This document shows positions 8,040 through 16,926 of a DNA stretch of 41,811 bases, in pieces. Below the pieces are notes generated by a model. It was not told where the DNA came from and did not search any database. It saw nothing but the letters and a program-made list of their open reading frames with translations. The position numbers and the translations under genes are program-made. Every line of letters starts with the position of its first letter. The first letter of the stretch is position 1. Source of the stretch: Compostibacillus humi. GTDB taxonomy: Bacteria > Bacillota > Bacilli > Bacillales > Amphibacillaceae. The stretch is taken from the NCBI RefSeq assembly GCF_014637175.1, contig NZ_BMEV01000023.1, positions 1 through 41,811 of the forward strand, in the 5' to 3' direction.

Positions 8040-9563
8040 ATGACGATGCGAGTCGGAGGTTTGGCGAGCGGAATTGATACGGAAAATATTATTAAAGAAC
8101 TGATGCAAGCAGAACGGATTCCGCTGGATAAAATGGAACAAGACCGGACGATGCTCGAATGGCAGCGGGATTTGTTCCGGGAAATTAACAAAAAAGTGAA
8201 AGAACTGGATGACTTCATCGCCGATACGATGAGACTGCGGAGAACGTACACGGCGAAAACAGTCAGCTCTTCCAATGAAACTGTCGTAACGGCTACCGGA
8301 TCAGCAACAGCTTCTGAAGGTACGATAAGCATTAAAGTGAATAAGCTGGCTACTTCGGCGATGAATATCAGTACTGGGGAAGTTGACAAAAATATAGATT
8401 TATCAGCTTACTATGGCGAAGATATTTACTTCTATACATATAACGAGAATTATAAGAAAGGTGACCCTGAGGAAAATCCTCACTATAATGACGAGTTTTT
8501 AACTCACAAGATTACGATTGATGATGGGGACACCTTGGAAGACGTATTGCGTAAAATTACAAATCATGATAGCCCTGTACGTGCATTTTATGATGAGAAT
8601 AGCAAAAAGGTCGTTTTAGAAACTACAAGAACCGGCAATTATAATACGAAGACAGGGCAAGATTATTTTAACGGTGCTGAAATAGGATTTAAGGAAAATT
8701 CCTTTTTTACAAACGTACTAAATATGGACCTAGCCAATGAAAAGGGCGGCACCGATGCAGAATTTGTCTATAATGAGCATTTGACTTTATCGTCGAAAGA
8801 CAATCAATACACATTGAATGGAATCACCTACCAATTTAAGCAAGTAAGTGAACAGGCGGTTACTTTGACCGTTTCGAATGATATCGATGCTGCGGTAGAT
8901 AAAATAAAAGAGTTCGTCGAAAAATATAATGAACTTATCGATTTATTGAACGGTACCCAGCTGGAAAAAAGATACCGCGACTTCCCGCCGCTGACAGAAG
9001 CCCAGAAAAAAGAAATGGAAGAGCGGGAAATTGAACTGTGGGAAGAAAAAGCAAAAAGCGGTATATTGCGAGGGGACACGATTATCAGTTCCGCCCTTAC
9101 GAATTTACGGCAAAACCTATTCCAAAAAGTAGAATCTGGCGGTGCCTTTAATCTCATTTCCGATATCGGTCTCAATACGACCAAAAACTATCTCGACGGC
9201 GGGAAGCTGGAGCTGGATGAAGAGAAATTAAGAACGGCGCTTAGAGAAGACCCGGACAGCGTATATACATTTTTCTCCAACAATGTAGAGGGTACTGGCC
9301 GGGGATTTATGAACCGGGTAGAAGATACGTTAGAAAACATCCACAAACGGATTAATGAACGGGCCGGCCGCAGCTATGATGCAGACACAAATTATACAAT
9401 TGGACGACGGATTAAAGAGCTAAACAACCGGATGGATGCATTTGAAGACCGCCTGCGCCAAATTGAAAACCGCTACTGGAGACAGTTTAGCGCCATGGAG
9501 AAGGCGATTTCCGTGATGAATAACCAGTCGATGATGATTATGTCCAACTTTTTCGGCCAGTAG
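8040..9563 (+). CDS. fliD: flagellar filament capping protein FliD
   Basis: Pentameric cap at the filament tip under which exported flagellin folds. The 507 residues start with the conserved N-terminal motif (MRVGGLASGIDTENIIKELM) and end in a coiled-coil D0/D1 region (about 440-507). The central region, roughly residues 115-270, is richer in A/T and in Asn, Tyr and Asp than the flanks, as expected for the variable exposed domains. AAGGAG (8026-8031) lies 8 nt before the ATG. fliS and fliT follow in the same unit. Confidence 0.95.
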   Translation: MTMRVGGLASGIDTENIIKELMQAERIPLDKMEQDRTMLEWQRDLFREINKKVKELDDFIADTMRLRRTYTAKTVSSSNETVVTATGSATASEGTISIKVNKLATSAMNISTGEVDKNIDLSAYYGEDIYFYTYNENYKKGDPEENPHYNDEFLTHKITIDDGDTLEDVLRKITNHDSPVRAFYDENSKKVVLETTRTGNYNTKTGQDYFNGAEIGFKENSFFTNVLNMDLANEKGGTDAEFVYNEHLTLSSKDNQYTLNGITYQFKQVSEQAVTLTVSNDIDAAVDKIKEFVEKYNELIDLLNGTQLEKRYRDFPPLTEAQKKEMEEREIELWEEKAKSGILRGDTIISSALTNLRQNLFQKVESGGAFNLISDIGLNTTKNYLDGGKLELDEEKLRTALREDPDSVYTFFSNNVEGTGRGFMNRVEDTLENIHKRINERAGRSYDADTNYTIGRRIKELNNRMDAFEDRLRQIENRYWRQFSAMEKAISVMNNQSMMIMSNFFGQ

Positions 9564-9587
9564 ATATTAAAGGGAGTGTAACTACCG

Positions 9588-9989
9588 ATGACAGGAAATA
9601 AAGCTTATGAAGCTTATCAAAATAACGCCGTAAATACAGCTTCCGGCGGAGAACTGACGCTAATGCTTTACAATGGCTGTATGAAGTTTATAAAACAGGC
9701 AAAGAAAGATATGGAAGAAAAAAACTATGAGGCGAAAAATAAAAATATCCAAAAAGCCCAGGCAATTATTCAAGAACTGATGATTACCCTTGATCCGCAA
9801 TACGAAATTTCCAAACAGATGATGCCGCTCTATGAATTTATGCATCACACACTGACACAAGCCAATATTAAAAATGACCAGGAAAAATTAGACCAAGTGC
9901 TAGAATTTGTTACTGAATTTCGAGATACGTGGAAACAGGTGATTTTGGAAACAAGGAAGAAACAATATGCAAAAAGTGCCCAAGTCTGA
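9588..9989 (+). CDS. fliS: flagellar export chaperone FliS
   Basis: Four-helix chaperone that binds the C-terminus of flagellin and prevents polymerisation before export. The 133 residues contain the family N-terminal pattern (YQNNAVNTASGGELTLMLYNGC) and helix YEFMHHTLTQANIKND. GGGAG precedes ATG 9588. The 3-prime end overlaps fliT by 23 nt. It is present although its client gene hag is not in this window. Confidence 0.95.
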   Translation: MTGNKAYEAYQNNAVNTASGGELTLMLYNGCMKFIKQAKKDMEEKNYEAKNKNIQKAQAIIQELMITLDPQYEISKQMMPLYEFMHHTLTQANIKNDQEKLDQVLEFVTEFRDTWKQVILETRKKQYAKSAQV

Positions 9990-10341
9990 TGAAAATCGTG
10001 TAAAGCCTGTTTTTGATACGACGCTTCAAATGAAAGATTTGCTGGAAAAGAGCTCGGCAAAAACTAGAGATGCTGACATCGAACAGCTGAATGCGCTAAT
10101 CGAATTAAGAGGAAAACAACTGGAGCAGTTGACCCCGCCTTATAATGAAGAGGAAAAAAAGCTGGGGCAAGAGCTTATTCCGATAAATGATCGGGTACAA
10201 GACTTAATGCAAAGCATTTTTAGTGAATTAAAAAAGGAAATCCGGCAAGTGAAAAAACAAAAATCTTCGAATCAGAAATACATAAATCCGTACAAAAATG
10301 TCCAAGTGATGGATGGTATGTATTTGGATAAGAAAAAGTAA
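9967..10341 (+). CDS. fliT: FliT-like flagellar chaperone
   Basis: Probable chaperone of the cap protein FliD, by position and helical character. The 124 residues are charged and helical with a Lys-rich tail (YKNVQVMDGMYLDKKK). It starts inside the end of fliS, with AAGGAAG a short distance upstream, so the two are translationally coupled. A strong terminator follows at 10361-10391 and closes the flagellar operon. FliT proteins diverge strongly, so the call leans on context. Confidence 0.8.
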   Translation: MQKVPKSDENRVKPVFDTTLQMKDLLEKSSAKTRDADIEQLNALIELRGKQLEQLTPPYNEEEKKLGQELIPINDRVQDLMQSIFSELKKEIRQVKKQKSSNQKYINPYKNVQVMDGMYLDKKK

Positions 10342-10360
10342 TGAACATTGCTGGTCCCCA

Positions 10361-10391
10361 CGCTGCAGAAAAATTTCTGCAGCGTTTTTTT
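10361..10391 (+). terminator. rho-independent terminator of the flagellar operon
   Basis: An 11-bp perfect stem (10361-10371 with 10374-10384) is followed by seven T. It lies 19 nt after the fliT stop. Confidence 0.9.
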
Positions 10392-10434
10392 ACGCATGCG
10401 GCTTGTAGGCGGCAATTCATTGCGAAGAGTTTTT

Positions 10435-11060
10435 CTTCTATGAGCACTTTTCCTGAGGATTTCTGTTGGAAGTGTACATTAGAGGTGCTCTAAAAGCCCT
10501 TTTCCTGGGGATTTTTGTTTGAAATGTACAATAGAGGTGCTCTAAAAGCCCTTTTCCTGGGGATTTTTGTTTGAAATGTACAATAGAGGTGCTCTAAAAG
10601 CCCTTTTCCTGAGGATTTCTGTTGGAAGTGTACATTAGAGGTGCTCTAAAAGCCCTTTTCCTGAGGATTTCTGTTGGAAGTGTACATTAGAGGTGCTCTA
10701 AAAGCCCTTTTCCTGGGGATTTTTGTTGGAAATGTACATTAGAGGTGCTCTAAAAGCCCTTTTCCTGGGGATTTTTGTTGGAAATGTACATTAGAGGTGC
10801 TCTAAAAGCCCTTTTCCAGGTGATTTCTGTTGATAATGTACAATAGAGCCGTTCTAAAAGCCCTTTTCCAGGTGATTTCTGTTGGAAATGTACAATAGAG
10901 CCGGTCTAAAGGCCATTTTACTGGTAATTCCTGTTAAAAATGTACATTAGAACCCTTCTATAAGCACTTTACCAAAGATTTTCTGGTTCAAATGTACATT
11001 AAAACTATCCTATGGTCCCTTTGCCAGCAAAATTTCCTGCCGATTGTACTTTAGAAAACT
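10435..11060. repeat. 52-bp-phased tandem repeat array A (about 12 units)
   Basis: The motif GCTCTAAAAG or a variant recurs at 10435, 10487, 10539, 10591, 10643, 10695, 10747, 10799, 10851, 10903, 10955 and 11007, exactly 52 bp apart. The central seven or so units are nearly identical; the flanking units are degenerate but keep the phase. Each unit contains TTAGAG-GTG-CTCTAA or a variant, a short palindrome. It is not a CRISPR array, because the whole unit repeats with no unique spacers. Array B at 34107-34660 has the same period and a related unit. Confidence 0.93.
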
Positions 11061-11319
11061 AAAAACAATATTTCCTTCCCACGTACGTTGTTTCTGAAAA
11101 ACTTTGATTCTTAATTATGCTGGGTTAATAATATTAAATTGGAAGATTTCATATACTGTACCACTTTTACAAATTTTAAGTTTTTGAGAAAGTCAGGCTA
11201 ACAGGATATACAAAATACCGGCTTTTCAATGGGAAGGCGAGTTTTCAAAATTCCCAATTGAACTTGAGAAGTATTTCACATAATTATCATTATTTAACCG
11301 CTTTTATTTACCTAAAATA

Positions 11320-11348
11320 AGGAAAAAATATAGTAAAAGTAGTATAAT
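11320..11348 (+). promoter_or_regulatory. candidate hpf promoter
   Basis: TATAAT at 11343-11348 is a good -10, 28 nt before the hpf ATG. Upstream there is no good SigA -35, but AAGGAAAAA near 11319 resembles the SigH -35 core (AGGAWWW). In B. subtilis the homologue yvyD is driven by SigB and SigH, so this is plausible but unproven. Confidence 0.4.
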
Positions 11349-11375
11349 TAAATTAAAGGAAAGGAGGACGCTTTT

Positions 11376-11927
11376 ATGAATTTTAACATTCGTGGTGAAA
11401 ATATTGAGGTGACTGGAGCAATTCGTGATTACGTAGAAAAAAAGATTAGTAAGCTCGGAAGGTACTTTGAAACTACTCCAGCATCCGATGTACACGTCAA
11501 TTTAAGTGTCTATAATGATGAACAGCGAATCGAAGTAACCATCCCAATGCCAAACCTATTACTGCGCGGAGAAGAAAAACATAACGATTTATACGCTGCC
11601 ATTGATTTGGTAGTTGATAAATTAGAAAGACAAATCCGCAAATATAAAACTAAAATCAATCGCAAATTCCGTCAAAATGGTGCTGTGAAACAAACCTTTA
11701 CCGAAATGAAGCCACTTTCTTCCAAAGAAGAAGAGGAAAATAGTCAAATTGAAATCGTTCGCACAAAACGGTTTGACATAAAACCGATGGACCCGGAGGA
11801 AGCAGTATTGCAAATGGATCTCCTCGGACATGAATTCTTCGTATTTACGAACGACAAAACTGGGGAAGCCAATGTTGTCTACCGTCGGAAAGATGGAAAG
11901 TACGGGTTAATCGAACCGAATGTATAA
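11376..11927 (+). CDS. hpf: ribosome hibernation promoting factor, long form
   Basis: Binds the 30S subunit and dimerises ribosomes into inactive 100S particles in stationary phase or stress. The 183 residues comprise an N-terminal S30AE domain (about 1-100), a charged linker with Ser/Glu-rich stretch, and the C-terminal dimerisation domain (about 125-183, with KRFDIKPMDPEEAVLQMDLLGHEFFVF split across it). This two-domain length marks the long form seen in Firmicutes. AAAGGAGG precedes ATG 11376. It is a single-gene unit ended by the terminator at 11939-11969. Confidence 0.95.
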   Translation: MNFNIRGENIEVTGAIRDYVEKKISKLGRYFETTPASDVHVNLSVYNDEQRIEVTIPMPNLLLRGEEKHNDLYAAIDLVVDKLERQIRKYKTKINRKFRQNGAVKQTFTEMKPLSSKEEEENSQIEIVRTKRFDIKPMDPEEAVLQMDLLGHEFFVFTNDKTGEANVVYRRKDGKYGLIEPNV

Positions 11928-11938
11928 ATAAAAATTAG

Positions 11939-11969
11939 CGGCGTTATCTTTAGAGATAGCGCCGTTTTA
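11939..11969 (+). terminator. hpf terminator
   Basis: An 11-bp stem with one G-T pair (11939-11949 with 11954-11964) is followed by TTTTAT, 12 nt after the hpf stop. Confidence 0.85.
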
Positions 11970-12241
11970 TATTGTCCCCAATGTTGAATATTTATGCATT
12001 GTGCTTTACACAAGTCAACTTGTAGAAAAATGTAATAATTTGTCGATTAAAAGTACAAAATTTTATTTTTGCAGAAAAAAAGCGGCCAAAAATGCAAATT
12101 AAGGAACAAAACACTATCAAATTGGCTTTTTTACCTACTTTTTTCGGAAATTTTAATGCAGAAATAAGAAAATTGTAATTGGTCTTTTTTTCTGTTTTTT
12201 GTTACATATTATAGTAACAGAACCAAGGAGGGATTGGATGA
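11970..12241. other. AT-rich intergenic leader before the 48-codon ORF
   Basis: Very AT-rich with several T and A runs. It contains the inverted repeat GTTAC-N8-GTAAC (12201-12218), with TATTAT/TATAGT-like -10 sequences inside it, directly upstream of the ribosome site of the small ORF. No gene is seen. Confidence 0.5.
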
Positions 12242-12388
12242 ATGACAGAGCAGGATAAAATTGCGCTCCATCAAATGATGAAAAAACTTCAACAGCATGA
12301 ACAGACGATTGTACAGCTAATGCAAATTGTAGCCTCCACCAATCGCATGGTGAAAGCCCTCCTCAAAGAACAGAAAGAGAGAACCTGA
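12242..12388 (+). CDS. unrecognised 48-residue helical protein
   Basis: I do not recognise this gene. It starts at ATG 12242, 9 nt after a strong ribosome site (AAGGAGGG, 12225-12232), and encodes 48 residues beginning MTEQDKIALHQMMKKLQQHE and ending LLKEQKERT. Composition suggests one long amphipathic helix: heptad-like placement of Leu, Ile, Met and Val with Gln and Lys between, compatible with a small coiled coil. There is no signal peptide. It has its own terminator (12442-12476) and an AT-rich upstream region, so it looks like a monocistronic unit between hpf and secA. Function is unknown; the ribosome site, codon content and terminator support it being real. Confidence 0.65.
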   Translation: MTEQDKIALHQMMKKLQQHEQTIVQLMQIVASTNRMVKALLKEQKERT

Positions 12389-12441
12389 TAAATAATCATC
12401 AATCCCTCCATCCCCTCCACTACGCCCACCTCCTTTAATTG

Positions 12442-12476
12442 GAGCAGCCACCTATCCCCGGCTGCTCGTCTTTTTT
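12442..12476 (+). terminator. terminator after the 48-codon ORF
   Basis: An 8-bp GC-rich stem (GAGCAGCC 12442-12449 with GGCTGCTC 12460-12467) is followed by GTC and six T. Confidence 0.85.
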
Positions 12477-12492
12477 ATGGGAAGCCATCAGG

Positions 12493-12522
12493 TTGTCATC
12501 TTTTATCATCTAGTGTTATTAT
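12493..12522 (+). promoter_or_regulatory. candidate SigA promoter of secA
   Basis: TTGTCA (12493-12498), an 18-nt spacer, and TATTAT (12517-12522) lie 41 nt upstream of the secA ATG and after the preceding terminator. Confidence 0.6.
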
Positions 12523-12562
12523 GATTATTGGATGAAAGTAGAATTTTTGAGGAGCTGTCATA

Positions 12563-15076
12563 ATGGCTGGAATTTTAACGAAAATATTTGGTGATGGTAA
12601 TAAAAGACAACTGAACCGATTACAAAAAAAGGTTGATCAAATAGAGGCTTTAGAACCAGAAATGGAGAAGCTTTCCGATCAGGAACTGCAAAAGAAAACC
12701 GAGGAATTTAAGGAGCGGTTCCAAAATGGAGAAACGCTGGATGATTTGCTTGTCGAAGCTTACGCGGTTGTCCGGGAGGCATCGAAGCGGGTATTAAAGA
12801 TGCGCCCGTATCCAGTGCAGTTAATGGGTGCGATTGCCATTCATGAAGGAAATATTGCCGAAATGAAAACCGGGGAAGGAAAAACGCTAGCCTCGACATT
12901 GCCTGCCTATTTAAATGCGCTGGAAGGGAAAGGCGTTCATATCGTTACGGTGAACGAATATTTGGCGGACCGGGATGCGAAGGAAATGGGACAACTGTTT
13001 GAATTCCTTGGCCTGACGGTCGGATTGAATACAAATGGTTTGTCAAAAGAAGAAAAAAGAGAGGCATATCAAGCGGATATTACGTATGGAACGAACAATG
13101 AATTCGGCTTTGACTATTTGCGGGACAATATGGTGCTTTATAAACATCAGATGGTGCAGCGTCCGCTTCATTTTGCCATCATTGACGAAGTCGACTCCAT
13201 CCTGATTGACGAAGCAAGAACACCGCTAATTATTTCCGGGTCGGCGAAAAAATCGGCTTCCCTTTATCAGCAGGCGAACAGTTTTGTGTTAACGCTGAAA
13301 AAAGACCAGGACTACACCTATGATGAAAAGACGAAGGGCGTACAGCTGACGGAAGAAGGAATTAATAAGGCGGAAAAATTCTTCCATGTAGAAAATTTAT
13401 TCGATTTGGATAATGTCTCTTTAACTCACCATATTAACCAGGCGCTGAAAGCCCATGTAGCCATGCATCGGGACGTCGATTATATGGTTCAGGACGGGGA
13501 AGTCGTCATTATCGACTCCTTTACCGGCCGTTTGATGAAAGGACGCCGTTACAGTGACGGATTGCATCAGGCGATTGAAGCAAAAGAAGGGCTGCAAATT
13601 CAAAACGAAAGCATGACTCTTGCTTCAATAACTTTCCAAAACTATTTCCGTATGTATAAAAAGCTGGCGGGGATGACCGGTACGGCGAAGACGGAAGAAG
13701 AGGAATTCCGCAATATTTACAATATGGATGTTATCGTTATTCCGACAAATAAGCCTGTTATTCGTGAAGACAAGCCAGATTTGATTTATAAAACGATGGA
13801 CGGAAAATTCCGTGCTGTTGTAGAGGAAATTAAAGAAAGACATAAAAAAGGTCAGCCTGTGCTCGTCGGTACCGTTGCCGTGGAAACGTCAGAGCTGATT
13901 TCCAGTTACTTGAAAAAAGCCGGCATTAAGCACAACGTCCTAAACGCAAAAAATCATTTCAAAGAAGCGGAAATTATCGAAAAGGCCGGCCAAAAAGGCG
14001 CCGTAACAATTGCGACGAACATGGCCGGGCGCGGTACGGACATCAAGCTCGGCGAAGGGGTTAAAGAACTCGGCGGACTGGCGGTCATCGGAACCGAACG
14101 TCACGAATCACGCCGTATCGACAACCAGCTGCGGGGGCGTTCCGGCCGTCAGGGAGACCCGGGGGTAACCCAGTTTTATTTATCCATGGAAGACGAATTG
14201 ATGCGCCGATTCGGTTCCGACAATTTGAAAACGATGATGGATAAATGGGGTATGGATGACAGCCAGCCTATCGCCAGCAAAATGGTGTCAAAAGCGGTGG
14301 AATCGGCACAAAAACGAGTGGAAGGAAACAACTTCGATGCCCGGAAGACGATTCTCGCATACGACGACGTTTTGCGGGAACAGCGGGAAATTATTTATAA
14401 GCAGCGCTTTGAAATTATCGATGCCGGCGAAAACATTCGTGAAATCATTGAAAACATGATTCAATCGTCCGTGGAGCGGCTCGTGCAAACCCATACCCAG
14501 GATTCGGATGAAGATAACTGGAATTTGCAGGCCATTGTTGAACACGTTGAGGGCAATTTGCTTGATCCGAATGCTTTAACAATCGATGACATTAAACATA
14601 AAGATCAAGAAGAAATCATCGATATTATTATGGAAAAAGTCCGGGCAAAATACGAAGATAAATCTGAAGAATTGCCGCCGGAACAATTCCAGGAATTCCA
14701 GAAGGTCATCGTGCTGCGGACCGTCGATACGAAATGGATGGACCATATCGACCAAATGGACCAATTGCGGCAAGGAATTCATTTGCGGGCATATGGACAA
14801 AACGATCCATTGCGGGAGTACCAAATGGAAGGCTTCCATATGTTTGAGGAAATGATTGCCAGCATTGAAGACGAAGTAGCGAAATATATTATGAAAGCCC
14901 AAATTAGGGAAAACTTGCAGCGGCAGGAAGTTGTCAAAAATACGCAGGCGATTGCCGGCGGTCAGGAAAGCAAGAAAAAGCGGAAGCCGTATGTGAAGAA
15001 AATTGACATCGGCCGCAATGATCCGTGTCCATGCGGAAGCGGGAAAAAATATAAAAATTGTCATGGCAAAAATTAA
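12563..15076 (+). CDS. secA: preprotein translocase ATPase SecA
   Basis: ATPase motor that drives unfolded secretory proteins through SecYEG. The 837 residues match the usual Bacillus SecA length. Visible are MKTGEGKT Walker A at 101-108, the DEVDSIL motif near 209, the preprotein cross-linking region, NBD2 with [11 protein letters not shown] and [13 protein letters not shown] near 485-535, and the C-terminal zinc/SecB-type tail [18 protein letters not shown] with a short spacer precedes ATG 12563. prfB follows after 21 nt, the same pairing as in B. subtilis. Confidence 0.98.
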   Translation: MAGILTKIFGDGNKRQLNRLQKKVDQIEALEPEMEKLSDQELQKKTEEFKERFQNGETLDDLLVEAYAVVREASKRVLKMRPYPVQLMGAIAIHEGNIAEMKTGEGKTLASTLPAYLNALEGKGVHIVTVNEYLADRDAKEMGQLFEFLGLTVGLNTNGLSKEEKREAYQADITYGTNNEFGFDYLRDNMVLYKHQMVQRPLHFAIIDEVDSILIDEARTPLIISGSAKKSASLYQQANSFVLTLKKDQDYTYDEKTKGVQLTEEGINKAEKFFHVENLFDLDNVSLTHHINQALKAHVAMHRDVDYMVQDGEVVIIDSFTGRLMKGRRYSDGLHQAIEAKEGLQIQNESMTLASITFQNYFRMYKKLAGMTGTAKTEEEEFRNIYNMDVIVIPTNKPVIREDKPDLIYKTMDGKFRAVVEEIKERHKKGQPVLVGTVAVETSELISSYLKKAGIKHNVLNAKNHFKEAEIIEKAGQKGAVTIATNMAGRGTDIKLGEGVKELGGLAVIGTERHESRRIDNQLRGRSGRQGDPGVTQFYLSMEDELMRRFGSDNLKTMMDKWGMDDSQPIASKMVSKAVESAQKRVEGNNFDARKTILAYDDVLREQREIIYKQRFEIIDAGENIREIIENMIQSSVERLVQTHTQDSDEDNWNLQAIVEHVEGNLLDPNALTIDDIKHKDQEEIIDIIMEKVRAKYEDKSEELPPEQFQEFQKVIVLRTVDTKWMDHIDQMDQLRQGIHLRAYGQNDPLREYQMEGFHMFEEMIASIEDEVAKYIMKAQIRENLQRQEVVKNTQAIAGGQESKKKRKPYVKKIDIGRNDPCPCGSGKKYKNCHGKN

Positions 15077-15097
15077 TCAGCATGCAGAGGTGAAATT

Positions 15098-16199
15098 ATG
15101 GAACTTATTGAAATCCGACATGAGTTAGACAACATTGCAAAAAGAATTGAAAATTTTAGGGGGTCTCTTTGACTTAGCTGCGAAGAAAGCACGTGTTAAA
15201 GAGCTGGAAGAGCAAATGAGCGGCGAAAACTTCTGGAACGACCAGCAAGCCGCACAAAAAGTCATTAATGAAGCAAACCATTTGAAAGAAACAATCCGGC
15301 AATTTGAAGAAATGGAAGCTCGTTATGAAGATATGGAAGTATCCTATGAACTGGTAAAAGAAGAAGAAGACGCTGAACTTTTTGAGGAATTAAACGAGCA
15401 GCTTCAAGCTTACCAAAAAGACGTCAATGATTTTGAACTACAGCTTTTATTGAGTGAACCATATGATGCAAACAATGCGATTTTGGAACTCCATCCAGGA
15501 GCTGGAGGCACCGAATCCCAGGATTGGGCGAGCATGTTGTTACGGATGTATCAGCGCTGGGCGGAACATAAAGGATTTAAAGTGGAAACGCTGGACTACC
15601 TCCCTGGTGAAGAAGCAGGAGTGAAAAGCGTAACGCTCCTTATTAAAGGGCATAACGCTTACGGGTATCTAAAGGCAGAACGCGGCGTCCACCGGCTTGT
15701 CCGCATTTCGCCTTTTGATTCTTCCGGCAGGCGGCATACGTCCTTCGTTTCCTGTGACGTCACGCCGGAAATGACAGATGATGTGGACATTGAAATAAAA
15801 CCGGAAGAGATAAAAATCGATACGTACCGGGCAAGCGGTGCCGGCGGCCAGCACGTGAATACGACCGATTCCGCCGTCCGGATTACCCATCTTCCGACGA
15901 ACATAGTCGTCACGTGTCAAAATGAACGGTCCCAAATTAAAAACCGGGAAGCAGCAATGAAAATGCTGAAATCGAAACTATATCAATTGGAAATCGAAAA
16001 ACAGCAGCAGGAATTAGCGGCCATTCGCGGGGAACAGAAAGAAATCGGCTGGGGAAGCCAAATTCGTTCCTACGTATTCCACCCTTATTCGATGGTGAAG
16101 GACCACCGGACTAATGTGGAAATCGGAAATACGCAAGCTGTCATGGATGGAGAAATCGATCCGTTTATCGATGCATATTTGCGCTCGCAAATTAAATAA
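15098..16199 (+). CDS. prfB: peptide chain release factor 2, with +1 programmed frameshift
   Basis: Releases nascent peptides at UGA and UAA. The coding sequence is joined: 15098-15169 (24 codons), one base skipped (T15170), then 15171-16199, giving 366 residues. The shift site is the classic one: an internal Shine-Dalgarno AGGGGG (15158-15163), three bases, then CTT followed by in-frame TGA and C (15167-15173). The catalytic GGQ loop (GAGGQHVNT) and the SPF stop-recognition tripeptide (RISPFDSSG) are intact. The in-frame TGA makes frameshifting depend on RF2 level, an autoregulation known for this family. Start is ATG 15098 after AGAGGTGA. It is not a pseudogene. Confidence 0.97.
15158..15173 (+). 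promoter_or_regulatory. RF2 programmed +1 frameshift site
   Basis: AGGGGG TCT CTT TGA C. The SD-like hexamer is three bases before the slippery CTT, and the stop TGA is followed by C, the known weak-termination context. Confidence 0.96.
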
Positions 16200-16205
16200 A
16201 GAAGA

Positions 16206-16251
16206 GGGCTATCCGTTAGTCGTTTATAGGCTGTAAAACGGGGCCCTTTTT
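16206..16251 (+). terminator. probable prfB terminator
   Basis: GGGC...CCGTT (16206-16217) pairs imperfectly with AACGGGGCCC (16237-16246), followed by five T. A second, mutually exclusive hairpin can form between GGGCCCTTTTT (16242-) and AAAAGGGGCCC (to about 16276). Confidence 0.55.
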
Positions 16252-16326
16252 ATATAAAAAGAAAGAAAAGGGGCCCATTTGGTAAAAATCGCCTGTTTTC
16301 ACGGTATCTGCCAATGTTTCATAAAT

Positions 16327-16360
16327 TTGACAAAAACCGCTGCAAGCCTTGCAGTGTCAA
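16327..16360. promoter_or_regulatory. nested palindrome upstream of cccB
   Basis: The 15-nt palindrome CTGCAAG-C-CTTGCAG (16340-16354) is flanked by TTGAC (16327-16331) and GTCAA (16356-16360). It lies about 70-100 bp upstream of the candidate cccB -10. It could be an operator; no regulator is identified. Confidence 0.45.
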
Positions 16361-16404
16361 TGCTTTCCAGTGTTTTCCCCTCGTTTTTTCGCGTCTGGGT
16401 GGCT

Positions 16405-16432
16405 TTATAAAAAAGTGAAATGGGGGTATAAT
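16405..16432 (+). promoter_or_regulatory. candidate cccB promoter
   Basis: Perfect TATAAT at 16427-16432 with a weak TTATAA-like -35 at 16405-16410, 43 nt before the cccB ATG. Confidence 0.5.
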
Positions 16433-16474
16433 ACGGTTGACAGCATTTACATTTCAGGTTAGGGGGATTAAACA

Positions 16475-16843
16475 ATGAAAAAATGGCTATTAGCAGTATT
16501 ATTTGCATCCGTATTAACCCTTGCTGCATGTGGCGGCGGCGATGACAATGCTGACGAACCTGCAGATACAGGTGATGACGCTGCTACGGAAGAAACAACA
16601 GAAGGCGATGGCGGTACAGTAGATAGTGCTGCAGGTGAAGAAGTATATGCACAAAGCTGTGCTGCATGTCACGGTGCTGACTTAACAGGCGGTGCTGGAC
16701 CAGACCTTTCCAATATCGGCTCCAAATATTCTGCAGAAGAGCTGGCTGATATCGTAACAAACGGTATTGGAAGCATGCCTGCACAAAACGTTAGCGGCGA
16801 AGATTTAGATAACCTTGTAAACTGGTTAGCTGAGAAAAAATAA
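16475..16843 (+). CDS. cccB: cytochrome c-551, membrane lipoprotein CccB
   Basis: Small membrane-anchored cytochrome c that carries electrons on the outer face of the membrane, probably to a cytochrome c oxidase. The 122 residues open with a lipoprotein signal peptide ending in the lipobox LAAC (C19 would be lipidated). An acidic, Ala/Gly/Asp/Thr-rich flexible linker follows (about 20-52), then a compact haem domain with CAACH (C62, C65, H66) and the axial Met in GSMPAQ (M101). It has its own promoter and terminator. In B. subtilis it occupies the same place before ftsE. Confidence 0.95.
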   Translation: MKKWLLAVLFASVLTLAACGGGDDNADEPADTGDDAATEETTEGDGGTVDSAAGEEVYAQSCAACHGADLTGGAGPDLSNIGSKYSAEELADIVTNGIGSMPAQNVSGEDLDNLVNWLAEKK

Positions 16844-16873
16844 GTACGTTCTTTATTTGAACGGACGACAAGT

Positions 16874-16926
16874 AAAGAAGATGATTTCTGGATTTTTTTC
16901 AGGGGTCATCTTCTTTTCTGTTTTTT
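16874..16926 (+). terminator. cccB terminator
   Basis: An 11-bp stem (AAAGAAGATGA 16874-16884 with TCATCTTCTTT 16906-16916) and T-rich tail follow the gene. Confidence 0.85.

Larger units (their letters stand above)
10342..11375. other. gene-free interval between fliT and hpf
   Basis: This 1-kb gap holds the fliT terminator, the 52-bp-phased repeat array (10435-11060), an imperfect inverted repeat (TTCAATGGGAA 11225-11235 with TTCCCAATTGAA 11251-11262) and the hpf promoter region. No ORF with a ribosome site was seen apart from hpf. The 52-bp period is not a multiple of three and argues against a repeated protein. Confidence 0.75.

Noticed and set aside
10435-11060. CRISPR array
   Set aside because: The entire 52-bp unit repeats head to tail; there are no unique spacers, and no cas genes are near. 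The same applies to 34100-34660.
14576-15064. 162-codon minus-strand ORF in the end of secA
   Set aside because: Phe/Leu/His-rich shadow of the SecA C-terminal coding frame.
15098-15172. prfB as a broken gene or separate small ORF
   Set aside because: The in-frame TGA is part of the conserved RF2 frameshift module; the protein is intact after the shift.
16437-16442. TTGACA as -35 of cccB
   Set aside because: There is no -10 at proper spacing before the ATG at 16475; TATAAT lies upstream of it, not downstream.
16438-16451. cre site before cccB
   Set aside because: TGACAGCATTTACA loses the essential central CG and has two mismatches.
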